From: Prevotella sp. UBA4330
GTDB taxonomy: Bacteria > Bacteroidota > Bacteroidia > Bacteroidales > Bacteroidaceae
Length of the DNA: 54,883 bases
Direction of reading: 5' to 3'
NCBI GenBank assembly: GCA_002394385.1
Contig: DGTS01000026.1
Coordinates: 91,078-145,960 of the forward strand
Positions 30,043 to 38,576 of the stretch are shown here, piece after piece. The notes beneath the pieces were generated by a model, which saw only the letters and a list, made by a program, of their open reading frames with translations, had not been told where the DNA came from and searched no databases. The stretch's first letter is position 1, and each line of letters begins with the position of its first letter. The translations under genes were made by a program, and so were the position numbers.

Positions 30043-33027
30043 ATGGAAAACAATATTCCACAGCAGTGGAACAAATTCATCTTGAAAGATGTGTCGTTCG
30101 TGAACCTGATGACGCGCCGCATCTTCAACGTTCTCATCGTGGCAAACCCGTACGATGCTTTCATTCTGGAAGACGACGGGCGCGTGGATGAGAAAATCTT
30201 CAACGAATATACAGAGTTGGGAATACGTTATCCTCCCACGTTCACGCAGGTGTCAACGACAGAAGAGGCGGAGCAGGTGATGAAATCGACGAGCATCGAC
30301 CTCGTCATCTGCATGCCCGGCAATGCCGACAACGACGCTTTCTCGGTGGCCCGCGACGTCAAGGCGAAGTTCCCCGAGGTGCCGTGCGTGGTGCTCACCC
30401 CTTTCAGTCACGGCATCACGCGCCGCATTGAGAATGAGGACATGAGTGTGTTCGACTATATCTTCTGCTGGCTGGGCAATACCAACCTCATCCTTTCTAT
30501 CATTAAGTTGATAGAGGACAAGATGAACATCGAGCACGACATACAGGAGGCTGGCGTGCAGATGATTTTGCTTGTGGAAGATAATATAAGGTTCTACAGC
30601 AGCGTGCTGCCCAACCTTTATAATTATATACTGGCTCAGAGTCAGCGTTTCGCCACGGAGGCACTGAACCCCCACAGTGCCACGATGCGTATGCGTGGAC
30701 GCCCGAAGGTGGTGCTGGCGCGTAACTATGAGGAGGCGATGCAACTCTACGAGAAGTATCATGACAACACACTGGGCGTTATCTCCGACTGCCGTTTCCC
30801 CATGAAGGGCGGCGACCGCGATGCCCATGTGCTGGAGAAAGACCCTGAGGCGGGCTTCAAACTGCTGGAGGAGATACGCCGCCGCGACGAGTATCTGCCC
30901 CTGATAATGGAGAGTTCGGAGACGGAGAACCGCGAGCGCGCTCTTGCCGAGGGCTTTAAGTTCGTTGACAAGAACTCGAAGAAGATGAACATCGACCTCC
31001 GGCATATCCTTGAAGAGCACTTCGGTTTTGGCGACTTCATCTTCCGCGACCCTGTGACGCGCGAGGAGATACGCCGCATACGCAACCTCAAGGAGTTGCA
31101 GGACAACATCTTCACCATACCTAACGACTCGATGCTGTTCCACGTCTCGCGCAACCACGTCAGCCGTTGGCTCTCGGCACGTGCCATTTTCCCTGTGTCG
31201 GCGTTCCTGAAGACGGTAACCTGGCACAAGTTGCAGGACGTTGATGCCCACCGCAAGATTATCTTCGATGCCATAGTGCAGTATCGTCACATGAAGAATC
31301 AGGGTGTTGTGGCGCTGTTCCGCCGCGACCGCTTCGACTCCTACAGCCACTTCGCGCGTATCGGCGACGGCTCGCTGGGAGGCAAAGGACGTGGACTGGC
31401 TTTCCTCGACAATATCGTTAAGAGGCATCCCGAGTTCAACCAGTTCGAAAATGCCAAGGTGATGATACCCAAGACGGTGGTGCTCTGCACCGATGTCTTC
31501 GACGAGTTCATGGAGTCGAACAACCTGTACCAGATAGCGTTGAGCGATGCTCCCGACGAAGAGATACTGAGGCACTTCCTGCGCGCGCAGTTGCCCGATG
31601 CCTATATTGCCGACTTCTTCACTTTCTTCGAGGCTACAAAGAGTCCGATAGCCATTCGCTCGTCGAGTTTGTTGGAAGACAGCCACTATCAGCCTTTCGC
31701 CGGCATCTACAGCACCTACATGATACCTTATCTTGAGGACAAGTACCAGATGTTGCAGATGCTTGCCGCTGCCATAAAGAGTGTTTATGCCTCGGTTTAC
31801 TACCGCGACTCGAAGTCGTATATGACCGCCACGTCGAATGTCATCGACCAGGAGAAGATGGCGGTGATTCTGCAGGAAGTGGTGGGCAAGCAGTATGGCT
31901 CACACTACTATCCGAACATCAGTGGCGTGTTGCGCTCGCTCAACTATTATCCTGTTGGCGACGAGACGTCGGAGGAAGGCATTGCATCGCTGGCTCTCGG
32001 ACTCGGAAAGTATATCGTTGACGGCGGCTTGACACTGCGCGTCAGTCCTTATCATCCCACACAGGTGATGCAGATGAGCGACATGGAGATTGCGCTGAAG
32101 GAGACGCAGACGAAGTTCTATGCCCTCGACATGGAGAATGTCAGCCATGACTTTAAGGTTGACGACGGCTTCAATATACTGAAACTGAAAGTCAAGGAAG
32201 CCGACAAGGACGGTTCGCTGAGGTATATCTCCTCCACCTTCGACCCCTACGACCAGATGATTCGTGACGGATACTACGAGGGAGGACGCAAGATAATCAG
32301 TATGAACGGTGTGCTGCAGCACGGCATATTCCCGCTTCCTGAAATTCTGCAGATGTCAATGAAGTATGGTGCCGAGAGCATGCGCCGCCCTGTGGAGATA
32401 GAGTTTGCATGCAATGTCAACGACGACCGTACAGGCGAGTTCTACCTCCTGCAGATTCGTCCGATAGTGGATTCAAAGCAAGTCCTCGACGAAGACCTTG
32501 GCTCCATTCCCGACGAGAAATGCCTGTTGCGCTCGCACAACTCGCTGGGTCACGGCATCTCCGAGGATGTTGTTGATGTTGTTTATGTCAAGGCCGATGA
32601 GGACTTCTCGGCGGTGAACAATCCTGCCATTGCAGATGAAATTGAGCGAATCAACCGTAAGTTTATCTATGAGGGCAAAAACTATGTCCTTATTGGACCG
32701 GGCCGCTGGGGCTCGAGCGACTATTGGCTCGGTATTCCGGTCAAGTGGCCGCACATCTCGGCAGCAAGAGTCATTGTTGAGGCGGCGCTGAAGAACTATC
32801 ATGTCGATCCTTCGCAGGGAACCCACTTCTTCCAGAACCTCACCAGTTTTGGTGTCGGCTATTTCACGGTGAACGCATACTCTGGCGACGGCATTTATCA
32901 GCAGTCGCTGCTCAACTCCATGCCAGCCATCGAGGAGACCGAGTATGTTCGCCATGTGCGCTTCGACCGTCCGCTGAAGATAATGATGGACGGCATGAGC
33001 CAGGAGGGCGTGGTGCTTTTGCCATGA
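30043..33027 (+). CDS. Fusion of receiver-like domains to a PEP-synthase ATP-binding domain
   Basis: 994 residues, cytosolic. An N-terminal flavodoxin-like fold at about 28-150 resembles a receiver (FNVLIVANPYDAF, IDLVICMPGN). A second at about 172-340 is more receiver-like: QMILLVEDN with the acidic pair, GVISDCRFP with the phosphoacceptor-type Asp, and MESSE then FKFVDKNS with the Lys. From about 440 comes a PPDK N-terminal ATP-grasp: GDGSLGGKGRGLAFL, IAIRSSSLLEDSHYQPFAG and YLLQIRPIVD. The His swivel (GGxTSHAA) and PEP-binding barrel of PpsA are absent; about 170 other residues end the protein. It may be a regulated phosphotransferase or a regulatory protein; its substrate is not known. 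Confidence 0.8.
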   Translation: MENNIPQQWNKFILKDVSFVNLMTRRIFNVLIVANPYDAFILEDDGRVDEKIFNEYTELGIRYPPTFTQVSTTEEAEQVMKSTSIDLVICMPGNADNDAFSVARDVKAKFPEVPCVVLTPFSHGITRRIENEDMSVFDYIFCWLGNTNLILSIIKLIEDKMNIEHDIQEAGVQMILLVEDNIRFYSSVLPNLYNYILAQSQRFATEALNPHSATMRMRGRPKVVLARNYEEAMQLYEKYHDNTLGVISDCRFPMKGGDRDAHVLEKDPEAGFKLLEEIRRRDEYLPLIMESSETENRERALAEGFKFVDKNSKKMNIDLRHILEEHFGFGDFIFRDPVTREEIRRIRNLKELQDNIFTIPNDSMLFHVSRNHVSRWLSARAIFPVSAFLKTVTWHKLQDVDAHRKIIFDAIVQYRHMKNQGVVALFRRDRFDSYSHFARIGDGSLGGKGRGLAFLDNIVKRHPEFNQFENAKVMIPKTVVLCTDVFDEFMESNNLYQIALSDAPDEEILRHFLRAQLPDAYIADFFTFFEATKSPIAIRSSSLLEDSHYQPFAGIYSTYMIPYLEDKYQMLQMLAAAIKSVYASVYYRDSKSYMTATSNVIDQEKMAVILQEVVGKQYGSHYYPNISGVLRSLNYYPVGDETSEEGIASLALGLGKYIVDGGLTLRVSPYHPTQVMQMSDMEIALKETQTKFYALDMENVSHDFKVDDGFNILKLKVKEADKDGSLRYISSTFDPYDQMIRDGYYEGGRKIISMNGVLQHGIFPLPEILQMSMKYGAESMRRPVEIEFACNVNDDRTGEFYLLQIRPIVDSKQVLDEDLGSIPDEKCLLRSHNSLGHGISEDVVDVVYVKADEDFSAVNNPAIADEIERINRKFIYEGKNYVLIGPGRWGSSDYWLGIPVKWPHISAARVIVEAALKNYHVDPSQGTHFFQNLTSFGVGYFTVNAYSGDGIYQQSLLNSMPAIEETEYVRHVRFDRPLKIMMDGMSQEGVVLLP

Positions 33028-33077
33028 ACGTAACATGCATAAAGCGGCAACTTAAAGTTCTTTTGAATTTGCAAATA

Positions 33078-33122
33078 AAAAGTGATGATTTTGACTTTTT
33101 TAGTGCCAGAATCATCACTTTT
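33078..33122 (+). terminator. Inverted repeat after the 30043 gene
   Basis: AAAAGTGATGATT (33078-33090) is the exact complement of AATCATCACTTTT (33110-33122), with a 19-base loop containing TTTTTT. A likely transcript end. Confidence 0.6.
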
Positions 33123-33212
33123 GGTTGATTTATGTCAAGAAATGCATCAAATCATATATTATTTTATGAAAACACTTGCGGCTGTGTGCGAAAACAATTA
33201 TCTTTGCAACGT

Positions 33213-33278
33213 GTTTTTCATAGTATTAGATTTAAGGTTAACAAAAAGGTTGGACTACGGCGGTAGTCCTTTTTTTTT
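33213..33278 (+). ncRNA. Small RNA or attenuated leader, copy 1
   Basis: The promoter has TTG at 33176-33178, a 20-base gap, and TATCTTTG at 33199-33206. Transcription from about 33213 would cover GTGTTTTTCATAGTATTAG, ATTTAAGGTTAACA, and a terminator with stem GGACTAC (33252-33258) / GTAGTCC (33263-33269), loop GGCG and nine T. A near-identical copy lies at 35256 with the stem changed on both sides. The start of the MutS-like gene is only 32 bases beyond, so it may serve as that gene's attenuator as well as a free RNA. I cannot name an RNA family. Confidence 0.7.
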
Positions 33279-33309
33279 GCCTTTACCCCAAGAATGAAGA
33301 AAACAAGAT

Positions 33310-35121
33310 ATGCGAATGTTTAAGGAAAAGAGTGAGATAAAGGACTTCTATAAAGGCAGGGCGGCGCGACTTGCTGCCGAGATAGCGGCAAGGAAAACGC
33401 GAAACCGACTCTTTGTAGCGGGCGAACTCGTTGCATTTGTTGCTGCCGTGGCTGCCTTCGTGGCATGGGCATCTGGCGGACTGCGTGCTCCGATGCTTCT
33501 TCTGGCGTTTGCCATGCTTGCTGTTTACGCACTGGTGCGCCGCTTCGACATTTCCAACATTCGCAAGACAGAACATCTGGAAGCCTTGCGCGCGTATTAT
33601 ATAAAAGAGGTGGAGGCTCTTGACGACAATTTCTCTTCGTTCGACGACGGCAGTTGCTATGCCGACCCGTCACATCCCTTCTCTTTCGACCTCGACATCT
33701 TCGGCGCTGGTTCGTTGTTCCAACGCATCTGCCGCTGCGTAACGCCAGGTGGACGGTTGGCTCTTGCCAGCAGTGTTTCGGTGCTTCCCAAAGATAAAAA
33801 CACAATTCTGATGAGGCAGGAAGCCATCAGCGAACTGGCGGCGATGGAGGAGTGGCGTGCCGAATGGAACAGCAACGCCACTTCAAATATTCCCACGGTT
33901 GACATGAGCAAGATGGAAAGGCCGGCACAGGAATCGCGCGATGCCGCCTCCTGCGGTCAGCGTCCGCCCGTCATAGCATACCTTGCCATCATCGGTTTCA
34001 TGGCATCGGTGGTACTTGCAGTAATCGGCGTCGTGCCGTCTTCAGTGCCCAGTATGTGGGCAGTGGCGCAACTCAGTGTAGTGATAGCCATCACTAATCG
34101 CCCGCTTCGACGCATCAGTCAGAGCGGAGAGAGCCTGCTCCGCTCGCTCAGAGGGTATATTCCGCTTGTGGAACAGGCATGCGAGACATCGTTCGAGAGT
34201 CCGCTCTTGCTCTCGCTTAGCCGTCAGTTGCGCGGCGAGGACGATGCGATAGAGGCTTTCCGCGAACTCCGCCGTATTCTCGATGGCTACGACCGCCGCG
34301 GCAATCTGCTTGGCATGGTGCTCTTCAACATTCTCTTCCTGAGCGACTATTTCCTCGTGCGCCGTTACCGCAGGTGGCATTCCAGATATGCCGCGAGGGT
34401 GGGGCTGTGGACTGATGCCATATCGGAGATTGACTCCCTGGTGTCGATGTCAACGTTCCGTTTCGACCATCCCGAGACCGTGATGCCCGTCATTGCCGAC
34501 GGCGACACTGTGGTTTACAGTGCCCGCGAACTCTGGCATCCCTTCCTTGGGGCAAAGGCAGTGAGCAACGACTTCACCATCGACCACCGCAACTACTACA
34601 TCATCACCGGTGCCAACATGGCAGGCAAGAGCACTTTCCTGCGTGCCATAGGCGTAAACTATGTCCTCGCCATGGCAGGGATGCCAGTTTTCGCCAAAGA
34701 GATGACCGTCGGTGTCTTCAACCTGTTCACCTCGATGCGCACCACCGACGACCTGCAGCACGGCGTGAGTTACTTCAATGCCGAACTGCTGCGGCTGAAA
34801 CAACTGCTGCAAAGCATCGACGACAACCCACCGTGCACACTTGTCATTCTCGACGAGATACTTAAAGGCACAAACTCTCTTGACAAACTCAACGGCTCGC
34901 GCATGTTCCTCGAGGCGGTGAGCAAGTTGCCGGTGAGCGGTGTGATAGCCACCCACGACCTCGAACTGTCTCGCATGGCCGACGGCAACAGCCGTTTCCA
35001 CAACTATTGCTTCGAGATAGAACTCGGCGAGAGCGTCACCTATAACTATAAAATTACCCCTGGCATAGCGAAAAACCAGAACGCCACATTCCTCTTGGCG
35101 CGCATACTAAAGTCGGAATAA
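33310..35121 (+). CDS. Membrane-anchored MutS-like ATPase
   Basis: 603 residues. Two hydrophobic segments near the N-terminus (about 35-72, LVAFVAAVAAFVAWA) and another pair near 222-250 suggest membrane anchoring. The C-terminal third is a MutS-family ABC ATPase: Walker A ITGANMAGKST near 431-441, the signature-like ELLRLKQLL, Walker B LVILDEILKGTN near 511-522, and the switch histidine in GVIATHDLEL. The mismatch-recognition and connector domains of MutS are absent, so a role in mismatch repair should not be assumed. Starts at 33310 and 33316 are both possible. Orthologous genes are widespread in Bacteroidetes; their function is unknown. Confidence 0.87.
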   Translation: MRMFKEKSEIKDFYKGRAARLAAEIAARKTRNRLFVAGELVAFVAAVAAFVAWASGGLRAPMLLLAFAMLAVYALVRRFDISNIRKTEHLEALRAYYIKEVEALDDNFSSFDDGSCYADPSHPFSFDLDIFGAGSLFQRICRCVTPGGRLALASSVSVLPKDKNTILMRQEAISELAAMEEWRAEWNSNATSNIPTVDMSKMERPAQESRDAASCGQRPPVIAYLAIIGFMASVVLAVIGVVPSSVPSMWAVAQLSVVIAITNRPLRRISQSGESLLRSLRGYIPLVEQACETSFESPLLLSLSRQLRGEDDAIEAFRELRRILDGYDRRGNLLGMVLFNILFLSDYFLVRRYRRWHSRYAARVGLWTDAISEIDSLVSMSTFRFDHPETVMPVIADGDTVVYSARELWHPFLGAKAVSNDFTIDHRNYYIITGANMAGKSTFLRAIGVNYVLAMAGMPVFAKEMTVGVFNLFTSMRTTDDLQHGVSYFNAELLRLKQLLQSIDDNPPCTLVILDEILKGTNSLDKLNGSRMFLEAVSKLPVSGVIATHDLELSRMADGNSRFHNYCFEIELGESVTYNYKITPGIAKNQNATFLLARILKSE

Positions 35122-35255
35122 TAGCGGTAAAAACCTACTATTCTTAACAAAAACGCCCCAAAATGCTTGATTTAAATCAATAAATAACGATTTTGCTTAT
35201 AATTTATTACCAAAACTCTTGCGGAAATAATAAATTGATGCTATCTTTGCAATGT

Positions 35256-35318
35256 GTTTTTCATAGTATTAGATTTAAGGTTAACAAGGTTGGAGTACGG
35301 CGGTACTCCTTTTTTTTT
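35256..35318 (+). ncRNA. Small RNA or attenuated leader, copy 2
   Basis: The -33 TTG (35219-35221), 20-base gap and TATCTTTG (35242-35249) are the same as in copy 1. The transcribed part GTGTTTTTCATAGTATTAG then ATTTAAGGTTAACA is identical to copy 1, then three bases are missing. The terminator stem is GGAGTAC (35292-35298) / GTACTCC (35303-35309): relative to copy 1 a C-G pair became G-C with pairing kept, while the GGCG loop is unchanged. The GH43 gene has its own promoter further on (35364), so this copy looks free-standing. Confidence 0.72.
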
Positions 35319-35363
35319 GTTATTATATGTCGTAAGTTTCTTTGCTAAACACTTGAAAAGTTG

Positions 35364-35371
35364 TATCTTTG
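35364..35371 (+). promoter_or_regulatory. Promoter of the GH43 gene
   Basis: TATCTTTG with TTTG at 35341-35344, 19 bases apart, 29 bases before the ATG at 35400. Confidence 0.75.
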
Positions 35372-35399
35372 CAGAGACATAATCAATCTTTACCGGCTT

Positions 35400-36953
35400 A
35401 TGAAAAAACTGTTTCTTGCATTATTCTCAATGATGTTTATGGTGCCAGTGATGGCGCAAAGGGCGCAGAACTACACCAACCCTGTAATTCCAGGCTACCA
35501 TCCCGACCCGTCGATATGCCGTGTGGGCGACGACTTCTATGTCGTAAACTCGTCGTTTCAGTATTTCCCTGGAGTTCCAATTTACCACTCGCGCGACCTC
35601 ATCAACTGGCAACAGGTGGGCAATGTGCTCACTCGCGAGAGTCAGTTGCCGCTGAAAGGGGCAACCTCATGGCTCGGCATCTATGCCCCCACGTTGCGTT
35701 ATCACGACGGACTGTGGTACATGATAACCACCAATGTCGGTAACGGAGGCAACTTCATGGTGACGGCGAAAAGTCCCGAGGGACCATGGAGCGAGCCGAT
35801 ATGGCTGAAGCAGGAGGGCATCGACCCGTCGCTGTTCTGGGAGAACGGCAAGTGCTACATGATGAGCAACCCCGGCGACTGCATCTGGCTGTGCGAGATA
35901 AACCCCAAGACGGGCAAGCAACTCACCGAGAGTCGTCCTCTGTGGAGAGGAACAGGCGGCCGATATCCCGAGGGACCGCACATATATAAGAAAGACGGAT
36001 GGTACTATCTGCTCATTTCGGAGGGCGGAACAGAACTGGCTCATAGTTTGACTATAGCCCGCAGCCGCTACATTTACGGTCCATACGAGCCAAATCCAGA
36101 CAATCCGATACTTACCAACTGCAACCAGAAAGGGCAGGGAAAACAGGTGCAGGGTACCGGACATGGCGACTTTGTGCAAGCACCTGACGGCTCGTGGTGG
36201 CTCGTCTTCCTTGCCTATCGCAACATGGGAGGCTCTTATCATCACATGGGGCGCGAGACCTATCTCGCGCCGGTGGAGTGGAAAGAGGGCGAATGGCCTG
36301 TGGTGAACGGCGGCGAACCTATCGACACGTTGATGAAAGCCACGACGCTGCCGCTGAAACCCTTTGCTGCAAAGAAGCGTCAGCAACATGAGAAAATTGA
36401 CCTCAAGTCGCCCGAATGGGTGCACCTGCAGAACCCTATACCCGCAAATTACGAGCAAAGAAACGGTAAGTTGAGGCTCTACGGAGCAGGTTCGCTGACC
36501 GAGAACAACCGCCCAACATTCGTCGGGAAACGACAGGAGAGTGCCCGCATGACGGTGGAGACGGAGGTGGAGATGGCCGACTTCAAGCCTGGGCAGACCG
36601 CAGGCCTGTCGGTATATCAGATAAACGACGGTCACATGGACTTCTATCTCACACGTCGCGGCGATTATTACATCGTTCATCTGCATGCTAAACTGAAGTC
36701 GATGGAAGACGACCAGATGTACGTCATCGGTGACCATAGCAAGGTGAAACTGCGCATCGTGGCCGACGAACAGCACTACCGCTTCGAGTATTCTTTCGAC
36801 GGGCTGCTCTGGCAGACGCTCACCGTGCACGATGCAGCGCTCGTGAGCACCGAGATGGCTGGCGGTTTCACTGGCGTTGTTGTTGGAATGTTCGCCACAC
36901 AGGGCCGTGTCCGCGGCTCCTATGCCGACTTCAGTTATTTTGATGTGTATTGA
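35400..36953 (+). CDS. Exported glycoside hydrolase family 43 enzyme (xylosidase/arabinosidase type)
   Basis: 517 residues from the ATG at 35400; an upstream TTG extension is rejected because MKKLFLALFSMMFMVPVMAQ is a clear signal peptide. The five-blade GH43 propeller starts at NPVIPGYHPDPSICRVGDDF with the base Asp36. The second Asp is residue 142 (GIDPSLFW) and the acid Glu is residue 191 (YPEGPHIY). A C-terminal beta-sandwich of about 190 residues (from about 330) fits the subfamily of beta-xylosidase/alpha-arabinofuranosidase enzymes. It removes xylose or arabinose from plant-derived oligosaccharides. No SusC/SusD pair is adjacent, so it is an orphan and not part of a visible polysaccharide locus. 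Confidence 0.93.
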   Translation: MKKLFLALFSMMFMVPVMAQRAQNYTNPVIPGYHPDPSICRVGDDFYVVNSSFQYFPGVPIYHSRDLINWQQVGNVLTRESQLPLKGATSWLGIYAPTLRYHDGLWYMITTNVGNGGNFMVTAKSPEGPWSEPIWLKQEGIDPSLFWENGKCYMMSNPGDCIWLCEINPKTGKQLTESRPLWRGTGGRYPEGPHIYKKDGWYYLLISEGGTELAHSLTIARSRYIYGPYEPNPDNPILTNCNQKGQGKQVQGTGHGDFVQAPDGSWWLVFLAYRNMGGSYHHMGRETYLAPVEWKEGEWPVVNGGEPIDTLMKATTLPLKPFAAKKRQQHEKIDLKSPEWVHLQNPIPANYEQRNGKLRLYGAGSLTENNRPTFVGKRQESARMTVETEVEMADFKPGQTAGLSVYQINDGHMDFYLTRRGDYYIVHLHAKLKSMEDDQMYVIGDHSKVKLRIVADEQHYRFEYSFDGLLWQTLTVHDAALVSTEMAGGFTGVVVGMFATQGRVRGSYADFSYFDVY

Positions 36954-37081
36954 TTAGTTGATGAGTTGACAAGTTGACGAGTTGACAAGTTGGTGAGTTG
37001 ACAAGTTGGTGAGTTTATAAGTTGACAAGTTGGTGAGTTGGTGAGTTGACGAGTTGACAAGTTGGTGAGTTGGCGAGTTCT
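36954..37081. repeat. Tandem array of 16 copies of an 8-bp unit
   Basis: The consensus unit is (T/C)(G/A)AGTTG(A/G): sixteen octamers in a row, starting four bases after the GH43 gene's TGA context and ending at 37081. Variants alternate (TGAGTTGA, CAAGTTGA, CAAGTTGG). No ORF of interest crosses it. The remaining 170 bases before aqpZ hold only its promoter. Confidence 0.85.
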
Positions 37082-37202
37082 TTGCAAGCAAAGCGCCCCC
37101 TTCGGGTCGAGCGGACGAGTTGTTTTGAATGCCAAATAAGACATTTTTATAGAAAATTTGTATTTTTTTGGGATTTTTGTTGGTGGTTTGTAATAAAAGT
37201 AT

Positions 37203-37210
37203 TATATTTG
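37203..37210 (+). promoter_or_regulatory. Promoter -7 box for aqpZ
   Basis: TATATTTG, 45 bases before the ATG. TTG occurs at 37177-37179, a slightly long spacing. Confidence 0.55.
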
Positions 37211-37255
37211 CGTTGTATTTTTAGAAAAAAGGTTTAACTCTTAAAATAACAACAA

Positions 37256-37939
37256 ATGAAAAAGTATTTAGCAGAAGCAATCGGCACAATGGTGCTGGTT
37301 CTTATGGGCTGCGGTGCAGCAGTATCTCTGGGTTGCAACAACGGTGACCCTGAAACAGTAGTCGGAACAGCCATCGCTTTTGGTCTTGCTGTTGTGGCAA
37401 TGGCCTACACCATCGGTGGCATCTCTGGTTGCCACATCAATCCGGCAATCACACTCGGTGTGTTCCTCAGTGGACGTATGAGCGGCAAGGACGCCGGAAT
37501 GTACATCGTGTTCCAGGTTATCGGAGCCATTGTTGGTTCTGCTATCCTCTATGCTCTCACCACATCGGCTGGTCTTGAGGGAACAGGCGCTAACGACTTG
37601 CAGGCAAACGGCGCAGGCACAATTCCTGCATTGGGCGGTCTGCTCGCCGAGATTTTCTTCACCTGTGTGTTCGTTCTCGTTGTTCTTGGTGCTACAGCAA
37701 AGACCAACGGCGCAACAAACAACTTCGCTGGTCTGGCTATCGGTCTGAGCCTTATCCTCGTTCACCTCTGCTGCATCCGTTACACTGGCACATCCGTTAA
37801 CCCGGCACGTTCTATCGGTCCTGCACTCTTCCAGGGTGGCACAGCACTGACAAACCTCTGGATTTTCATCGTTGGCCCGCTGGTAGGTGGTGCTATCGCT
37901 GCTATTATCTGGAAGTGCATCGACACAGAAGAGAAGTAA
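37256..37939 (+). CDS. aqpZ: Aquaporin Z
   Basis: An inner-membrane water channel of the MIP family, 227 residues with six membrane helices. Both NPA motifs are intact: HINPAIT (62-64) and SVNPARS (182-184). The selectivity filter reads Phe42, His170, Thr179 and Arg185, the set of water-specific AqpZ; glycerol facilitators lack the His. It is monocistronic, with its own promoter and a strong terminator at 37969. Confidence 0.95.
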   Translation: MKKYLAEAIGTMVLVLMGCGAAVSLGCNNGDPETVVGTAIAFGLAVVAMAYTIGGISGCHINPAITLGVFLSGRMSGKDAGMYIVFQVIGAIVGSAILYALTTSAGLEGTGANDLQANGAGTIPALGGLLAEIFFTCVFVLVVLGATAKTNGATNNFAGLAIGLSLILVHLCCIRYTGTSVNPARSIGPALFQGGTALTNLWIFIVGPLVGGAIAAIIWKCIDTEEK

Positions 37940-37968
37940 TCGTCGGACAAACGACATCAAATAAATAT

Positions 37969-38009
37969 GCATCCAAATGCGCTGAGCATGCGCTTTGGAT
38001 GCTTTTTTT
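37969..38009 (+). terminator. Intrinsic terminator of aqpZ
   Basis: GCATCCAAATGCGC pairs with GCGCTTTGGATGC with one bulged T, followed by seven T ending at 38009. Confidence 0.9.
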
Positions 38010-38016
38010 ATGTCGT

Positions 38017-38180
38017 TAAATATGAATGGCATTTCGATTGATGCCAAACCGCGAGACAATGTTAATAACTTTGTTGAACAAAGTTAATAGGATTGTTGAA
38101 CAAAGTTAATAAGATTGTCGAACAAAGTTAATAACTTTGTTAGCCACTTTGTATCTTATTGGAAATCAGGTAGATACAAA
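38017..38180. repeat. 22-bp-period array with terminal hairpin
   Basis: Four units starting GTTAATA at 38061, 38083, 38105 and 38127 share GTTAATAnnnTTGTTGAACAAA. The unit before them contains ATTGATGCCAAACCGCGAGA, which matches ATTGATGCCAAAACGGAGAG in the 4611 array. The tract closes with a 9-bp hairpin, TTTGTATCT (38148-38156) / AGATACAAA (38172-38180). The same hairpin and GTTAATAACTTTGTT words recur at 53703-53790. The next 120 bases carry no gene. Confidence 0.83.
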
Positions 38181-38302
38181 CGCCCCAAAAAGAGATGTCT
38201 TTTCGTGTTGTCAGAAGTTATTTATGACTTCCCGATGTCTGGTTATTTATGCGTGTCTGATGAATATTTCCGATGCAATATTGAAGAAATAATTAGGTAA
38301 TT

Positions 38303-38576
38303 CAAGTTTAGGAAGTTATGAACATACTGAATTTAAACGCCCCGCAGGGGCAGTAAGTACATAGCCCAGGGCAACACCCTGGGTATAGGTGCACCTCCTA
38401 TGTACACGCCCTGTAAGGGCAAAAGTATGTTCATTTTCCCGTATGCAACAAATCTTTTGCCCTTTCAGGGCGAATATATTGGGTCGTTTGTTACCCAGGG
38501 TGTTGCCCTGGGCTATGTACTTACTGCCCTTTCGGGGCGTTTCTTTGTAGTTGGTTAACATACTTCCGAAACTTCA
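38303..38576. mobile_element. 274-bp long-hairpin element flanked by 12-bp direct repeats
   Basis: The element is almost wholly self-complementary. Arms 38336-38385 and 38492-38541 match at 48 of 50 positions (AACGCCCC..., AGCCCAGGGCAACACCCTGG). An inner pair lies at 38407-38425 and 38454-38472. Outer ends are CAAGTTTAGGAAGT and ACTTCCGAAACTTC. AATTAGGTAATT occurs directly on both sides (38291-38302, 38577-38588), as a target duplication would. No protein is encoded, so it is non-autonomous, resembling MITE or REP/BIME-type elements. Confidence 0.72.

Noticed and set aside
30253..31686. 477-codon minus-strand ORF
   Set aside because: Shadow of the receiver/PEP-synthase-like gene; no recognisable domain and no promoter.
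35667..36830. 387-codon minus-strand ORF
   Set aside because: Antisense to the GH43 gene, whose catalytic residues are all in place.
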